From the IMG/VR virus record IMGVR_UViG_3300031857_000357, positions 1 to 46,269 of that record: a DNA stretch of 46,269 bases, one strand, 5' to 3'. Source of the stretch: a virus. The notes beneath the pieces are model-generated. The model had not been told where the DNA came from, did no database searches, and saw only the letters and a program-made list of their open reading frames with translations. Made by a program: the position numbers and the translations under genes. Of the stretch, positions 23,585-31,980 are shown in pieces (positions within the stretch are counted from its first letter, which is position 1; each line of letters starts with the position of its first letter).

Positions 23585-23878
23585 TTAGACTGTTACCGTT
23601 ACCGACCCAACGGACGCTGTCGCAGATTGCCCGGCGACATATGGGCTGTAGAGCAGCGGGACACGAAGCACTCCGCCCACCTGAAAGATCGTGCCGGGCT
23701 CCAAACCAGAATCGTTCGTAGCCAGATTCGTCAGCACAATCGTGGTCTGCCGCCCAAGGCCCGGTGCCTGAATGTAGGTCACAAGGCTGATCAGCGACCT
23801 GACCAGATCGTTGAAGTACAGTTGCTCGTATTGAGACGGAGCCCGCGGAAAGGTGGGCGGGATAAGACTCCTGTCCAT
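23585..23878 (-). CDS. Small phage protein downstream of the tail hub
   Basis: The 97-residue protein opens with MDRSLIPPTFPRAPSQYE, then an amphipathic helix (YFNDLVRSLISLVTYIQAPG). A beta-rich C-terminus follows with GTIFQVGGVLRVPLLYSPYV and a Ser/Thr/Val run. I know the N-terminal pattern from many environmental phages, where it sits beside the same large tail protein; the function is not known. Its start abuts the stop of the tail hub gene with one shared base, so it is probably a minor virion or assembly factor. Confidence 0.68.
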   Translation of the reverse strand: MDRSLIPPTFPRAPSQYEQLYFNDLVRSLISLVTYIQAPGLGRQTTIVLTNLATNDSGLEPGTIFQVGGVLRVPLLYSPYVAGQSATASVGSVTVTV

Positions 23879-25722
23879 CAGCGCCGTCCGTCTTGTTGGA
23901 TTTCAACGCGAGGAGAACCCAGCCGCCAACAGGTGCCGAGCCGGTTACTTTCCACGCGCAAGACGATTGAACGGCCGCGCAAGCGAATATCCTTGACCTG
24001 AGTGTATTGCTCAACAGGAACCGTCGCCGTGCGAACGATCTCAGAGTCCGAACCGTTTTGATAGTTAGACCCCGGATAATTCTGGGTCTTGATGATCATA
24101 TCGAGCTGCGGCGTGTTCGTGCTGTTGATGAACGTCACATCTGGAATGATGCGACGGACAAAGGAGAAGCGGTCGCCATCGCCGATATCAAGCGGAGAGC
24201 TTTCGATATAAGCGTTCAGGGGCGTCGACGGAGTCGTGCTCCCATCGTCCGTTCCAAACTCTTGGTTGTAGAGATAGTGGTCGGGGGAAGCACCAATGGG
24301 ATACTGACGCACGCCGTGGTCCAACCACGCGGTGCGGGCCATGTTGCCATAAGTCCAGACTTGCTCACGGTAATTGAAGGTCACATAGCGGTCGTTCTCC
24401 GACGAGCTTGCCGACGGATAGAACCACGTCACCTCGTTAAACTCAGAGTTCAAGCCTGCGTAGACTTTGTCGCGTTCGCTGAAGTTGAAGTCGTTAAAGA
24501 CATAATCCTTCAGCGGGCACTGCAACGGATCAGTCTTACCGGTGTAGACATAGAACTCCAGATCACCCATCCAGAACACAGTATCATCAATAGCAGCGGC
24601 GCTGTTGTACCCGTTGATGCTGATGTTGCTGGAGATCAACTGGATGCCAAAAGTGTACGGAGGGCCGATGTACTGCATTGAATACAAAGCGACTTCCGTG
24701 AAGACGAGGATCTCGCGCTTCGTTTCGACAGCATGAACAATGCTGCTGCCGCTGCCGAGGCGAAGATCGCCAGCGGTGTTCGTTGCAGTAGGCGTCCAAG
24801 TAAACGGGTCTTCCTGCGAACTGAAGCGGATGAGCAGTGGATCTTGGGCCGTGGACGAACCTTGGTTGGCCCCGAACGCAATCACATGGCGATCACGATC
24901 AGACACCAAGACTTGTGCTGCCAAGGTTGGAGTGCTGGGGTCCGTGGACAACGAGGCAAGCGTCACACCGCGCGTCGCATACCCCGCCGAAGCATCCCAG
25001 TAATACACGCCACCATTACGCACGTTGAAGATCAAGTCTTCGCCGTAATTGTCTTGAGACCACAGGCGCAGCGTGTTCGTGGCCGACAGACTAGCAGCAC
25101 TGCCCCACGTCCCACGGCCCCATGTGCCTGCGCCCCAACCAGTCCCACCGACCTGCGTGTCCAGACCGACGTTGATTTGATATGCCGCAGTCACCGTTCC
25201 ACCGTTTCCGGTGTCAGAAGAGTTTGCCGTCACAGCCACCGTGATGGTGTAGGTGTTCGCATCAACATAGGTAATTTCATACTCTTTATTCAGGACGGCC
25301 GCGGTGACATTGCCGCCAAGGGAGGTTGCCCCGCTGAAGGTGACGAAGTCGCCGTCCGTGCAGCCGTGAGCACTGTCTGTCACAGTAATGATCGAAGACC
25401 CATTTGTCGCGGCAAACGGATTCGTAAGCGTGACTGTCGAACGCAACGGGGTGATGTCGTTATAGGCCCCGCCGCGTTCAATGTAGTATTTAAGATTGGT
25501 TCCCATGCCGAGGATGTTGTCGCCGGATAGGGTGATCCAGTTTAGCATGGACCGGCAGGTGCCAAGGAACTGGGACGTAGAGTACTTGGCCCACCCACCG
25601 ATGCTTTGGGGAAACCCATACCGGAACCGGACGAGGTTAGAACTACGCCAGCCGCCTTCGTTCGTGTAACCCGTCAGGTCACGAACAACTCCGGGTCGGA
25701 ACTGAAGCTTTTGGAGGGGCAT
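23878..25722 (-). CDS. Tail hub / P22 gp10-like stabilisation protein
   Basis: The 614-residue, beta-rich protein begins MPLQKLQFRPGVVRDLTGYT, the hallmark start of a structural family in environmental podoviruses. Mid-protein there is an inserted Ig-like domain (about 98-180, Thr/Val/Gly rich). The rest has repeated strands ending in aromatic residues (for example DRYVTFNYREQVWTYGNMAR and SPDHYLYNQEFG), suggesting a beta-propeller as in P22 gp10, which closes the portal channel and connects to the tail needle. The assignment fits the P22-type neck proteins at 32-34 kb. The family call is from memory of the pattern and is moderately sure; virion function is quite sure. Confidence 0.78.
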   Translation of the reverse strand: MPLQKLQFRPGVVRDLTGYTNEGGWRSSNLVRFRYGFPQSIGGWAKYSTSQFLGTCRSMLNWITLSGDNILGMGTNLKYYIERGGAYNDITPLRSTVTLTNPFAATNGSSIITVTDSAHGCTDGDFVTFSGATSLGGNVTAAVLNKEYEITYVDANTYTITVAVTANSSDTGNGGTVTAAYQINVGLDTQVGGTGWGAGTWGRGTWGSAASLSATNTLRLWSQDNYGEDLIFNVRNGGVYYWDASAGYATRGVTLASLSTDPSTPTLAAQVLVSDRDRHVIAFGANQGSSTAQDPLLIRFSSQEDPFTWTPTATNTAGDLRLGSGSSIVHAVETKREILVFTEVALYSMQYIGPPYTFGIQLISSNISINGYNSAAAIDDTVFWMGDLEFYVYTGKTDPLQCPLKDYVFNDFNFSERDKVYAGLNSEFNEVTWFYPSASSSENDRYVTFNYREQVWTYGNMARTAWLDHGVRQYPIGASPDHYLYNQEFGTDDGSTTPSTPLNAYIESSPLDIGDGDRFSFVRRIIPDVTFINSTNTPQLDMIIKTQNYPGSNYQNGSDSEIVRTATVPVEQYTQVKDIRLRGRSIVLRVESNRLGTCWRLGSPRVEIQQDGRR

Positions 25723-25733
25723 GTCTGGCGTCC

Positions 25734-26678
25734 TCAGTTCAACTGTCGAAGGGCGGAAAGCGCAACTTCATCAAGGCCAATTAAGTGCCGAATAATACCT
25801 TCACTTTCATGCCAAGACAAAGGATCTATTTGTACGCCAATGCGTTTGGCGTCGTGGATAAAATCGGGGTCTTGGAACAAGGCATCGAACGCTAGGCGCA
25901 GTTTGGCAACGGCCTGTGGATCAGCAGATGGAGGAGCCACAAAAGCCCGGTAAGGGGCGGAGTACGATTCCAACAGGTCCAAGAGAAAGGACTGTCCGGG
26001 GAGGGCCAGTTCCGCCAACGTAACTACATCTGGGTAGTTGGGGTGCCGCACCCCTCCGTTTCCGTACTGGAGAACCACGTCGTACTTTGAGCGGTCTAAC
26101 AAATCCGGATCATTCGCCAGTCCCTCAAGACTACGATGGATGACGGTCAGCTCGTTTCGGCGAAAAGCCAGCAAGGTGTCGTTGATGCCCGCGTAACCTT
26201 CGACCAGTGTCATCTCAAGATTGCTGATGCGCTTGATCAAACGCAGGTTGCTGACCCCTGCCTCGGAGCCTGCAACCATCTTCTTCCGGTCGCGGTGGGC
26301 CACAAGAAGACGCGGTGACTTGCGACCGTCGGAGGCCGATCCCAGCCAGACCATGTTCCGCAGATCGTATCTGATGGAGGGAGAACCCACCGCCTGCAAA
26401 AGGATTGTAGGGGGATTGACGATGGCAATCTCGGAGCCGTCCGTCGGGGCCTTTTCAGACAGGTAGTTGAGTACGACCGCGCCGGATGCTCCGGGCAGAC
26501 TCTGCACATGGACCGTGGACCCCGGCAGGTGCTTTGGGAGATGGGACGCAACGAGTCGCGAAAACACAAAGAACGGCCCAGAGGTTGAGTGGACAAATAA
26601 CTTGATCTCTTTTGCCGTGGCTACAGACGAAGCCAACAGACAAACAGTCAAGATGCCATATCGACGGAAGAGGGCCAT
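25734..26678 (-). CDS. TctC/Bug-family periplasmic solute-binding protein
   Basis: The protein is about 314 residues. It has a Sec signal peptide: MALFRRYGILT, a hydrophobic core and ATA before KEIKLF. The mature part carries the TctC/Bug pattern: HLPKHLPGSTVHVQSLPGAS, then APTDGSEIAIVNPPTI, RYDLRNMVWLGSA and, near the end, FVAPPSADPQAVAKLRLAFD. Bug proteins bind carboxylates such as citrate in the periplasm for tripartite transporters; no transporter membrane gene is present here. I prefer ATG 26678 to the TTG at 26693. It overlaps the QueC-like gene by 31 bases. Such a gene in a phage tail cluster is unusual. It may assist host uptake, or have been recruited as a virion or exclusion factor. 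Confidence 0.82.
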   Translation of the reverse strand: MALFRRYGILTVCLLASSVATAKEIKLFVHSTSGPFFVFSRLVASHLPKHLPGSTVHVQSLPGASGAVVLNYLSEKAPTDGSEIAIVNPPTILLQAVGSPSIRYDLRNMVWLGSASDGRKSPRLLVAHRDRKKMVAGSEAGVSNLRLIKRISNLEMTLVEGYAGINDTLLAFRRNELTVIHRSLEGLANDPDLLDRSKYDVVLQYGNGGVRHPNYPDVVTLAELALPGQSFLLDLLESYSAPYRAFVAPPSADPQAVAKLRLAFDALFQDPDFIHDAKRIGVQIDPLSWHESEGIIRHLIGLDEVALSALRQLN

Positions 26679-27448
26679 GTAGGCATATCCCAAGTGGTTG
26701 GAAACACAGGACCTTCATATGTAGGCACATGGTACTTTAGCCAGTGCCTTGTAGGCCACCACTTGCCTTTAACCGCTGTGGCCTGCGCCATCCAATATGC
26801 AAAAGCTTGTTGAGGTGTTTCTCCCAACGAAAGGCGCTTGCGAAAGAACTCCCGTTTTGAGCACTTAAAGCACGTACCACACGGTTTATCGTCCGTAGGC
26901 TTTTCGCAAGAAAGCGTGAGGTCAAGGATATCTTGGGGGAGTTCGGCAAAAGCTTGAGATTGACAGTATTTTTGCTCCATCAAGGGTAACCAAAGCTTGC
27001 CGCGTTTAGCGGAAGCCCTGAAGATCTCCATGGCGGCAAAAAAACCGTGCGCCGAGCGACCAGCCATGCGGGAAGAGTGCCCCTCATTACCGTGCTCATA
27101 TGGGATTGCAAGAGCGTCATAGTCCCCTGCGTTGATGAGTGGCGTTATTTTTTCAACTAAATAACAGGATAAGGAAATGTTTTGTTGCCCATCCAGTTCT
27201 GGATAAGGGTCTTTGATTTGAAAGGTAAACGACCGCTCGGAGGACAACCGTTCAACAAGGCGAACCACCCGATCTAAGTCTGACTGTTTTCCGGCAGCAT
27301 AAGAGACGTTGGGATAAAATGGGCTAACAGGCTGGTACTTCTGAAGATCTAGGAAGACGGCAGTGATGTCGTCTTCCGTTTCGGAAAGGAAGCCCCACAA
27401 CAAATAGGTAGAGTCGAGACCGCCTGAAATTGGAAGAATTATCCTCAT
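26648..27448 (-). CDS. QueC-like PP-loop ATPase (7-cyano-7-deazaguanine synthase type)
   Basis: The 266-residue protein starts MRIILPISGGLDSTYLLWGF with the PP-loop SGGLDST (8-14). A zinc site near the C-terminus has C181-x8-C190-x2-C193-x2-C196 in CEKPTDDKPCGTCFKC, the Cys spacing of QueC. QueC converts 7-carboxy-7-deazaguanine to preQ0, the precursor of queuosine and of 7-deazaguanine DNA modifications used by phages against restriction. Other genes of the route (folE, queD, queE, a DNA transglycosylase) are not in this window. The middle of the protein is divergent, so the substrate may differ. It overlaps its neighbours on both sides. Confidence 0.78.
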   Translation of the reverse strand: MRIILPISGGLDSTYLLWGFLSETEDDITAVFLDLQKYQPVSPFYPNVSYAAGKQSDLDRVVRLVERLSSERSFTFQIKDPYPELDGQQNISLSCYLVEKITPLINAGDYDALAIPYEHGNEGHSSRMAGRSAHGFFAAMEIFRASAKRGKLWLPLMEQKYCQSQAFAELPQDILDLTLSCEKPTDDKPCGTCFKCSKREFFRKRLSLGETPQQAFAYWMAQATAVKGKWWPTRHWLKYHVPTYEGPVFPTTWDMPTWPSSVDMAS

Positions 27449-27879
27449 AGAGGGTCACCCTGTATCCACGACTGAGACGCTTCATCCCAAGTGTAGGAAT
27501 AACCGTCTTTGGGTTTTAGGACAGGCGCAAGCCACCGCCCTTCTGTTGGGCTGTATAACCAAGAGGGGTATGGCTGTGGTGGCATTGGCTGAACCCACGA
27601 GTGAGTTGCAGGGTCATAGGTCCAACCTTCGCCGGGAGATGGCGGGACAAACTGGTCGATGTTGGGCCAATACGAAAAACCAATGCCCGCATAGTTACCC
27701 CGGAAACTAGCGTTGTAGCTAGTCTGAAGCCAATTTGTGTCTTGTCCATACAATGATTGGCAAAATGCAATTCCCAGCGGTTCACTTTCTGGGAATGGCA
27801 AATTTGCCACAGAATCATTGCTAACAACGATCACCTCAAGAACGAGGTTGCTTGCATCCATTTTTGCAAAGTGTGCCAT
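27445..27879 (-). CDS. Tail-associated protein of marine-phage type
   Basis: The 144-residue protein starts MAHFAKMDASNLVLEVIVVS and contains WLQTSYNASFRGNYAGIGFS and three Trp-centred motifs of the form 'W.yd..t..W..P' near the C-terminus. The same set is widespread in cyanophages and other marine phages, usually next to tail-fibre genes and sometimes annotated as a fibre or assembly protein. The Trp motifs could bind glycans or the fibre tip. It lies just downstream of a Gly-rich fibre gene in the same operon. Function is inferred only from this context. Confidence 0.72.
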   Translation of the reverse strand: MAHFAKMDASNLVLEVIVVSNDSVANLPFPESEPLGIAFCQSLYGQDTNWLQTSYNASFRGNYAGIGFSYWPNIDQFVPPSPGEGWTYDPATHSWVQPMPPQPYPSWLYSPTEGRWLAPVLKPKDGYSYTWDEASQSWIQGDPL

Positions 27880-27888
27880 GATCCCCTC

Positions 27889-29565
27889 TTAGAAGGTAAT
27901 TGATCCAGAGCCTGTGAACTTGTAGGTGCGATACCCACCAGACACAGTAATTGTCGGCGAACCAGTAGTAGCAGAGGCCGCTGCAATGCTGTCCGAATAG
28001 CGGATAATTACAACGCCAGAGCCGCCTGCCGCATATCCACCACCGCCGCCGCCTGTGTTGGCTGTTCCAGCAGTGCCCGCGCTAAACGTAGTGGAGCCAT
28101 TGCCGCCACCACCAGTACCACCAGACGCGCCAGCAACACTTCCATTACCACCGCCGCCGCCTGCGTAATATGTTCCAGAGCTTGCAGGCCATTCCTGACC
28201 AGCACCACCAGCGCCGCCCGTTCCGCTTGCGCCGTTGCTTCCGCTTGCGCCCTTACCCCCGCCGCCTCCTCCTGCGAAGCCACTGGTTGTACTTCCGCTA
28301 CCGCCGGAGTTGCCTTGACCCGAAGTACCAGCCTGACCACCACCAGTAACATTGTCTGCGCGATCACCGCCGCCAGATCCGCCAGTTGTTGCGAATTGAT
28401 TATTACCACCGCCTCTTCCGCCGCCAATGGCTACAAGACCAAGTGCCACGGAATTGCTACCAGTGGTTGTAGTTGAGCCTCCGGCCCCAACAGTAATCGT
28501 ATATGCCGCACCTGTTGCCACCGTTGCTGTCCCGGTAAGCATACCGCCAGCGCCGCCGCCACCCGGATAATCACCGCCGCCGCCGCCGCTTATACCTGAA
28601 CCGCCGCCGCCAGCAATAACTGCATATTCAACTGTAAAGGAAGGTGCATTATTGCCTACTAATAGGCCGCTCGCATTAAATGTATGAATGGTATTGCCAC
28701 CAGAGGATGTTACGGTGCCGCCGTTGAATTTTTGGCTACCAGAGTAACTGAAGATAACAACGCCGGACCCGCCGTTTCTGCTTTGAGCCGCATTAGTATA
28801 CGCGCCACCGCCGCCGCCGCCGCCTGTATTAACAGTACCAGCCGTCGATGTATCATAAAGAGTCGATCCACCTTTGCCAACTAACCCAGTTGACCCGCCA
28901 TTGCCGCCGCCACCAGCCCCCCCGGTTCCGGCCTGCCCCGTAGCTGTTGCTGTATACGTCCCGCCACCGCCGCCACCACCATAAGTAACAGAAGCTCCTG
29001 AAATTGATGATGCTGTACCATTTCCACCATTGCCAGCTTTTACTGGAGATGTTGTCGCGGTGACACCCGCAGAATTAGCACCACCGCCGCCGCCGCCGGG
29101 ATGAATACTTCCAGATGTTGCCCCATTTCCACCAGCATTACCTTGTCCAGATGTTCCTGCTGCACCTGTAAGATTTATTCGACCAGAGCCACCGCCACCA
29201 GATCCGCCAGTTGTAGCAGCGCCTTGTGTATAAGAGCCGCCGCGACCGCCTCCCGTACACGTTACGGTTGTGATACCTGTTCCAGATACTTCTGAATTAC
29301 TTCCAGATGTTGAAGCATTACTTACGGCAACACCGCCAGCGCCAACAGTAACTGAGAAAAAATTTGCTGTGTTAAGCGTTAATGTCCCTGTTTTTAAGCC
29401 ACCAGCGCCGCCGCCGCCATTGCCAGCAAATGCTGAAAAATCACCGCCGCCGCCGCCACCACCTGCGACTACAAGATAAGATACAGAAACATCCACAGCA
29501 CCGGCAGCGCCACCAAAACCAAATGCTCTAGCGGAAGCAGCGCCGCGTGTAATGAGCGTAGGCAT
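27889..29565 (-). CDS. Glycine-rich tail fibre/adhesin
   Basis: This 558-residue protein is dominated by Gly. Two related modules, about residues 29-300 and 312-525, each open with a strand and Gly run (YLVVAGGGGGGG; YAVIAGGGGSG), contain a TSGQGN motif and end in GGSGVVI followed by SYS or RYS. Long Gly runs separated by short Ser/Thr/Ala segments can pack as a polyglycine-II lattice, known from the gp38 receptor-binding adhesins of T-even-like phages. The protein probably decorates the fibre tip and contacts the host surface. The C-terminal 30 residues form a small beta cap. The duplication suggests internal gene growth. Confidence 0.75.
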   Translation of the reverse strand: MPTLITRGAASARAFGFGGAAGAVDVSVSYLVVAGGGGGGGDFSAFAGNGGGGAGGLKTGTLTLNTANFFSVTVGAGGVAVSNASTSGSNSEVSGTGITTVTCTGGGRGGSYTQGAATTGGSGGGGSGRINLTGAAGTSGQGNAGGNGATSGSIHPGGGGGGANSAGVTATTSPVKAGNGGNGTASSISGASVTYGGGGGGGTYTATATGQAGTGGAGGGGNGGSTGLVGKGGSTLYDTSTAGTVNTGGGGGGGAYTNAAQSRNGGSGVVIFSYSGSQKFNGGTVTSSGGNTIHTFNASGLLVGNNAPSFTVEYAVIAGGGGSGISGGGGGDYPGGGGAGGMLTGTATVATGAAYTITVGAGGSTTTTGSNSVALGLVAIGGGRGGGNNQFATTGGSGGGDRADNVTGGGQAGTSGQGNSGGSGSTTSGFAGGGGGGKGASGSNGASGTGGAGGAGQEWPASSGTYYAGGGGGNGSVAGASGGTGGGGNGSTTFSAGTAGTANTGGGGGGYAAGGSGVVIIRYSDSIAAASATTGSPTITVSGGYRTYKFTGSGSITF

Positions 29566-29573
29566 TAGTTACC

Positions 29574-30839
29574 TCACTTAAACTGTGTCTGAGACGCCAG
29601 CACGGTGAATGTTGCGCTGGCAGTTTTGATGACGGTATAAGTATACACGTCGATTGCCGAAGCATTGCCAGATGTCGGGGCCGTCCCACCTTGCCACTTC
29701 GGCGTGACGGACGATCCATCCACTTGAACTGCACTGTTGTAGTAAGCAGTTGAACCCTGCGTCACCAAGTGAACGATGGTGAGCGTGTCACCAGTCGCCA
29801 TGAAAGTATTCAACGATGTGCCGCTGGATGCGCGGATGTTCAGCGTCCAGTTAGCCGAAGCGTTGCTGGTGTAGTACAGCACCGACTGCGTGGCGGCATC
29901 GTAGTTGATCGTGCCAGTCGCCGCCGTAGCAGAGACCGTGGCCGTTTCAAGGATGTTTGGAAGCTTTGTGGAGGCTGCGGAGGATGACCCCGCCAGAGTT
30001 ATGGCCGTCGCAGAGACAGTCCCCGTAAACGTAGGGGATGCAGACAACGCAATACTGCCAGAGCCTGTCACATTCTGTCCGAGTGCTGTCGCAACGCCTG
30101 TGCCAAAAGAGGTAATACCTGTACCGCCGGAGGCAACGGGTAGAGTTCCGGTCGTTAGGGCAGTGGTAGAAGAGGCGTACATCGCCCCGTTCGCGGTAAA
30201 CGAGGTAAGTGCCGTTCCACCGGATGCGGTGGGCAACGTGCCTGTTGTAAGCGCCGAAGTCGAGGAGGCATACACCGCACCATTAGCAGTGAACGAGGTG
30301 AGGTTGGTGCCGCCATTCGCAGTGGGGAGTGTACCTGTCACGCCGCTCGTAAGAGAAATGTTGGTGACGGTGTTGTTGGAACCGTTGATTGTCTTGTTTG
30401 TCAGCGTCTGGGTGCCAGCTTCTGACACCGGGGCGTTGACGACTTCGATGACGTCCGTGCTGTTTGTGTAGACGATGGCCTTCTTGCCATTGGCAATCGT
30501 AACACCGGTCTGGCCGCTGACCTTCACGGTTACAGAGTAGCCGCCGCTGGTGTTGTTGAAGAAGATGTAGGGCTTATCGACAGCCGGGACTTCGACAGTT
30601 CGGTTGGCCGACAGGGTGCCCGTCAGTTCGATGACATAGTTGCGGCCATTCGACGACGTGCCGTCAGGAATGGTGAGGACCGTTGCCGCACCGTCAGTCA
30701 CGGCCTGCGTCACATACCCGGCAATCGCCTCTTCAATAAGGCTGCCAAGGTTGGTGTTTGTTGTCGCGCCCCAAGTGCCGGACTGATCGCCTGTGCCAAT
30801 CAGTTCAAGCTTGAGATTTGTCGAATAGGTGCTGGCCAT
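29574..30839 (-). CDS. Tail fibre protein with 31-residue repeats
   Basis: The 421-residue protein starts MASTYSTNLKLELIGTGDQS, then GTWGATTNTNLGSLIEEAIA, a fibre N-terminus typical of environmental phages that docks to the tail. A beta-rich domain follows, then TQTLTNKTINGSNNTVTNIS, and from residue 170 imperfect 31-residue repeats of the form 'TLPTAxGGTxLTSFTANGA' plus 'YASSTxALTTG'. The C-terminal region (LNIRASSGTSLN to the end) resembles a beta-sandwich. It should form a trimeric fibre shaft and base. It is followed in the operon by the Gly-rich adhesin, which may sit at its distal end. Confidence 0.8.
   Translation of the reverse strand: MASTYSTNLKLELIGTGDQSGTWGATTNTNLGSLIEEAIAGYVTQAVTDGAATVLTIPDGTSSNGRNYVIELTGTLSANRTVEVPAVDKPYIFFNNTSGGYSVTVKVSGQTGVTIANGKKAIVYTNSTDVIEVVNAPVSEAGTQTLTNKTINGSNNTVTNISLTSGVTGTLPTANGGTNLTSFTANGAVYASSTSALTTGTLPTASGGTALTSFTANGAMYASSTTALTTGTLPVASGGTGITSFGTGVATALGQNVTGSGSIALSASPTFTGTVSATAITLAGSSSAASTKLPNILETATVSATAATGTINYDAATQSVLYYTSNASANWTLNIRASSGTSLNTFMATGDTLTIVHLVTQGSTAYYNSAVQVDGSSVTPKWQGGTAPTSGNASAIDVYTYTVIKTASATFTVLASQTQFK
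30105..30332. repeat. 93-bp imperfect direct repeats in the fibre gene
   Basis: Two full 31-codon units and a partial third encode the repeated fibre segment. The copies differ at many third positions but keep the protein sequence, so the amino-acid repeat seems under selection and the DNA repeat old. Confidence 0.75.
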
Positions 30840-30849
30840 ACAACGGCTC

Positions 30850-31521
30850 CTAAGCGGCTATAGGTGTCCATGTCGGGGATTGAGCAGGGGCAATACCGGC
30901 CCATGACGGGTTCTGGTTGGGGGTGATTTGACCCCATACAAGGACCTGTCCAACATATCCTGTTGCGGAAACGCCTGCAACAAGGACATTCGCTCCCGCA
31001 CTTGCTGTTGCAGTTCCAACTTGTCCTGTGCCCGAAACGCCCGTCACGTCGACATAGTTCACGGTCAGCGTTGTGACCGTTCCAACTTGTCCTGTGGCAG
31101 CCTGCCCGGTAACTGAGACATTGGCGGTGCCGACGACGGAAAGAGATCCAACTTCGCCCGTGGCAGATAGCCCCGTAACGAGTGCCGCAGCGCCGCCAAT
31201 GGCTGCCGCCGTTCCAACTTCCCCCGTAGCAGACACGCCTGTGACGGGCAGAAAAATAGAGGCTGAGACCGAAGCAGTGCCAACTGCCCCCGTGGCTAGG
31301 AGTCCACTAACGAGGCAGTTGGCGTCTGCTTCAACGGTGACCGTACCGACAGCCCCCGTTGCGGCAATTCCTGTGACGTCTGCCTGAACATTCAGAGAAA
31401 CGACAACGGAACCTACCGATCCTGTCGCAAGCCCAATGGTGACCGCGCCCTGACCGAAGGGGAGTTCACCCCATCCAGCAGAACGCGACCAACCTTCAAA
31501 GGCTACAACAGCATCTGTCAC
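30850..31521 (-). CDS. Repeat-rich virion protein with 22-residue units
   Basis: This 223-residue protein begins MTDAVVAFEGWSRSAGWGEL followed by PFGQG, a start seen in environmental phages. From residue 29 it consists of seven regular 22-residue units and a divergent eighth of the form 'GxxATGxVGTxxVxxxAxxxVT'. It ends NQNPSWAGIAPAQSPTWTPI, two short motifs with Trp. Regular units with conserved ATG-x-VG turns suggest a beta-solenoid or beta-prism rod. It lies between a decoration-type protein and the fibre gene and is probably a structural appendage. No enzymatic residues are seen. Confidence 0.75.
   Translation of the reverse strand: MTDAVVAFEGWSRSAGWGELPFGQGAVTIGLATGSVGSVVVSLNVQADVTGIAATGAVGTVTVEADANCLVSGLLATGAVGTASVSASIFLPVTGVSATGEVGTAAAIGGAAALVTGLSATGEVGSLSVVGTANVSVTGQAATGQVGTVTTLTVNYVDVTGVSGTGQVGTATASAGANVLVAGVSATGYVGQVLVWGQITPNQNPSWAGIAPAQSPTWTPIAA
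30910..31437. repeat. 66-bp repeat array encoding eight 22-residue units
   Basis: Codon-level repeats with a strict 66-bp period and no insertions between units. The first unit starts at residue 29, the last (divergent) ends near residue 204. Such arrays can gain or lose units by slippage. Confidence 0.8.
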
Positions 31522-31527
31522 GGCTCA

Positions 31528-31980
31528 TCACGCAATACGGATAATGGCGTCAGTAGCGTTGGCGGTCGGGAAGACGACGGTGAAGTCGCCAGCCGAAGCC
31601 GTCTTGTCCGAACCGAAGTCAAGAATGACAACGGACGGATTAGTATAGGTGTGGGCCGGGGTGCTGTTATAGATCATCGCACCACGGGCCGTGAAAGACG
31701 CGGACGACCACGTCTCGTCAGCGAAATCCGTGTACGCCGTCGTGCCGCCGGTCGTCGGGTTGACGTTGGACAGCGCCGCGCCACCTGCCGTGTAGGCAGA
31801 GCCAGAGGTGTTGGTGATCTCGTTTGTCGCCGTATAGGCCGTCGTTGCGGCCGTGAAGGACGCGCTGTTGGTGTACAGAGCGATATAGAAGATGTCGCCA
31901 CCAGACGCACGGAAATCGTGAGCGCCCTCAAGCAGTTGCTGCTTAAAGGAGGTGCACATAAAGTTACCGGTAAATGCCAT
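31528..31980 (-). CDS. Putative virion protein
   Basis: A 150-residue protein with an N-terminal helix (CTSFKQQLLEGAHDF). A beta-rich body rich in Thr, Ala and Ser follows, with DIFYIALYTNSASF, AYTDFADETWSSASFTARGA and VVILDFGSDKTASAGDFTVV. The pattern is shared by small structural proteins in many environmental phages, often near adaptor genes. The ATG at 31980 has AGGAGG five bases away and is preferred to the GTG at 31983. It overlaps the previous stop by one base (TGATG). Virion role inferred from neighbours. Confidence 0.72.
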   Translation of the reverse strand: MAFTGNFMCTSFKQQLLEGAHDFRASGGDIFYIALYTNSASFTAATTAYTATNEITNTSGSAYTAGGAALSNVNPTTGGTTAYTDFADETWSSASFTARGAMIYNSTPAHTYTNPSVVILDFGSDKTASAGDFTVVFPTANATDAIIRIA

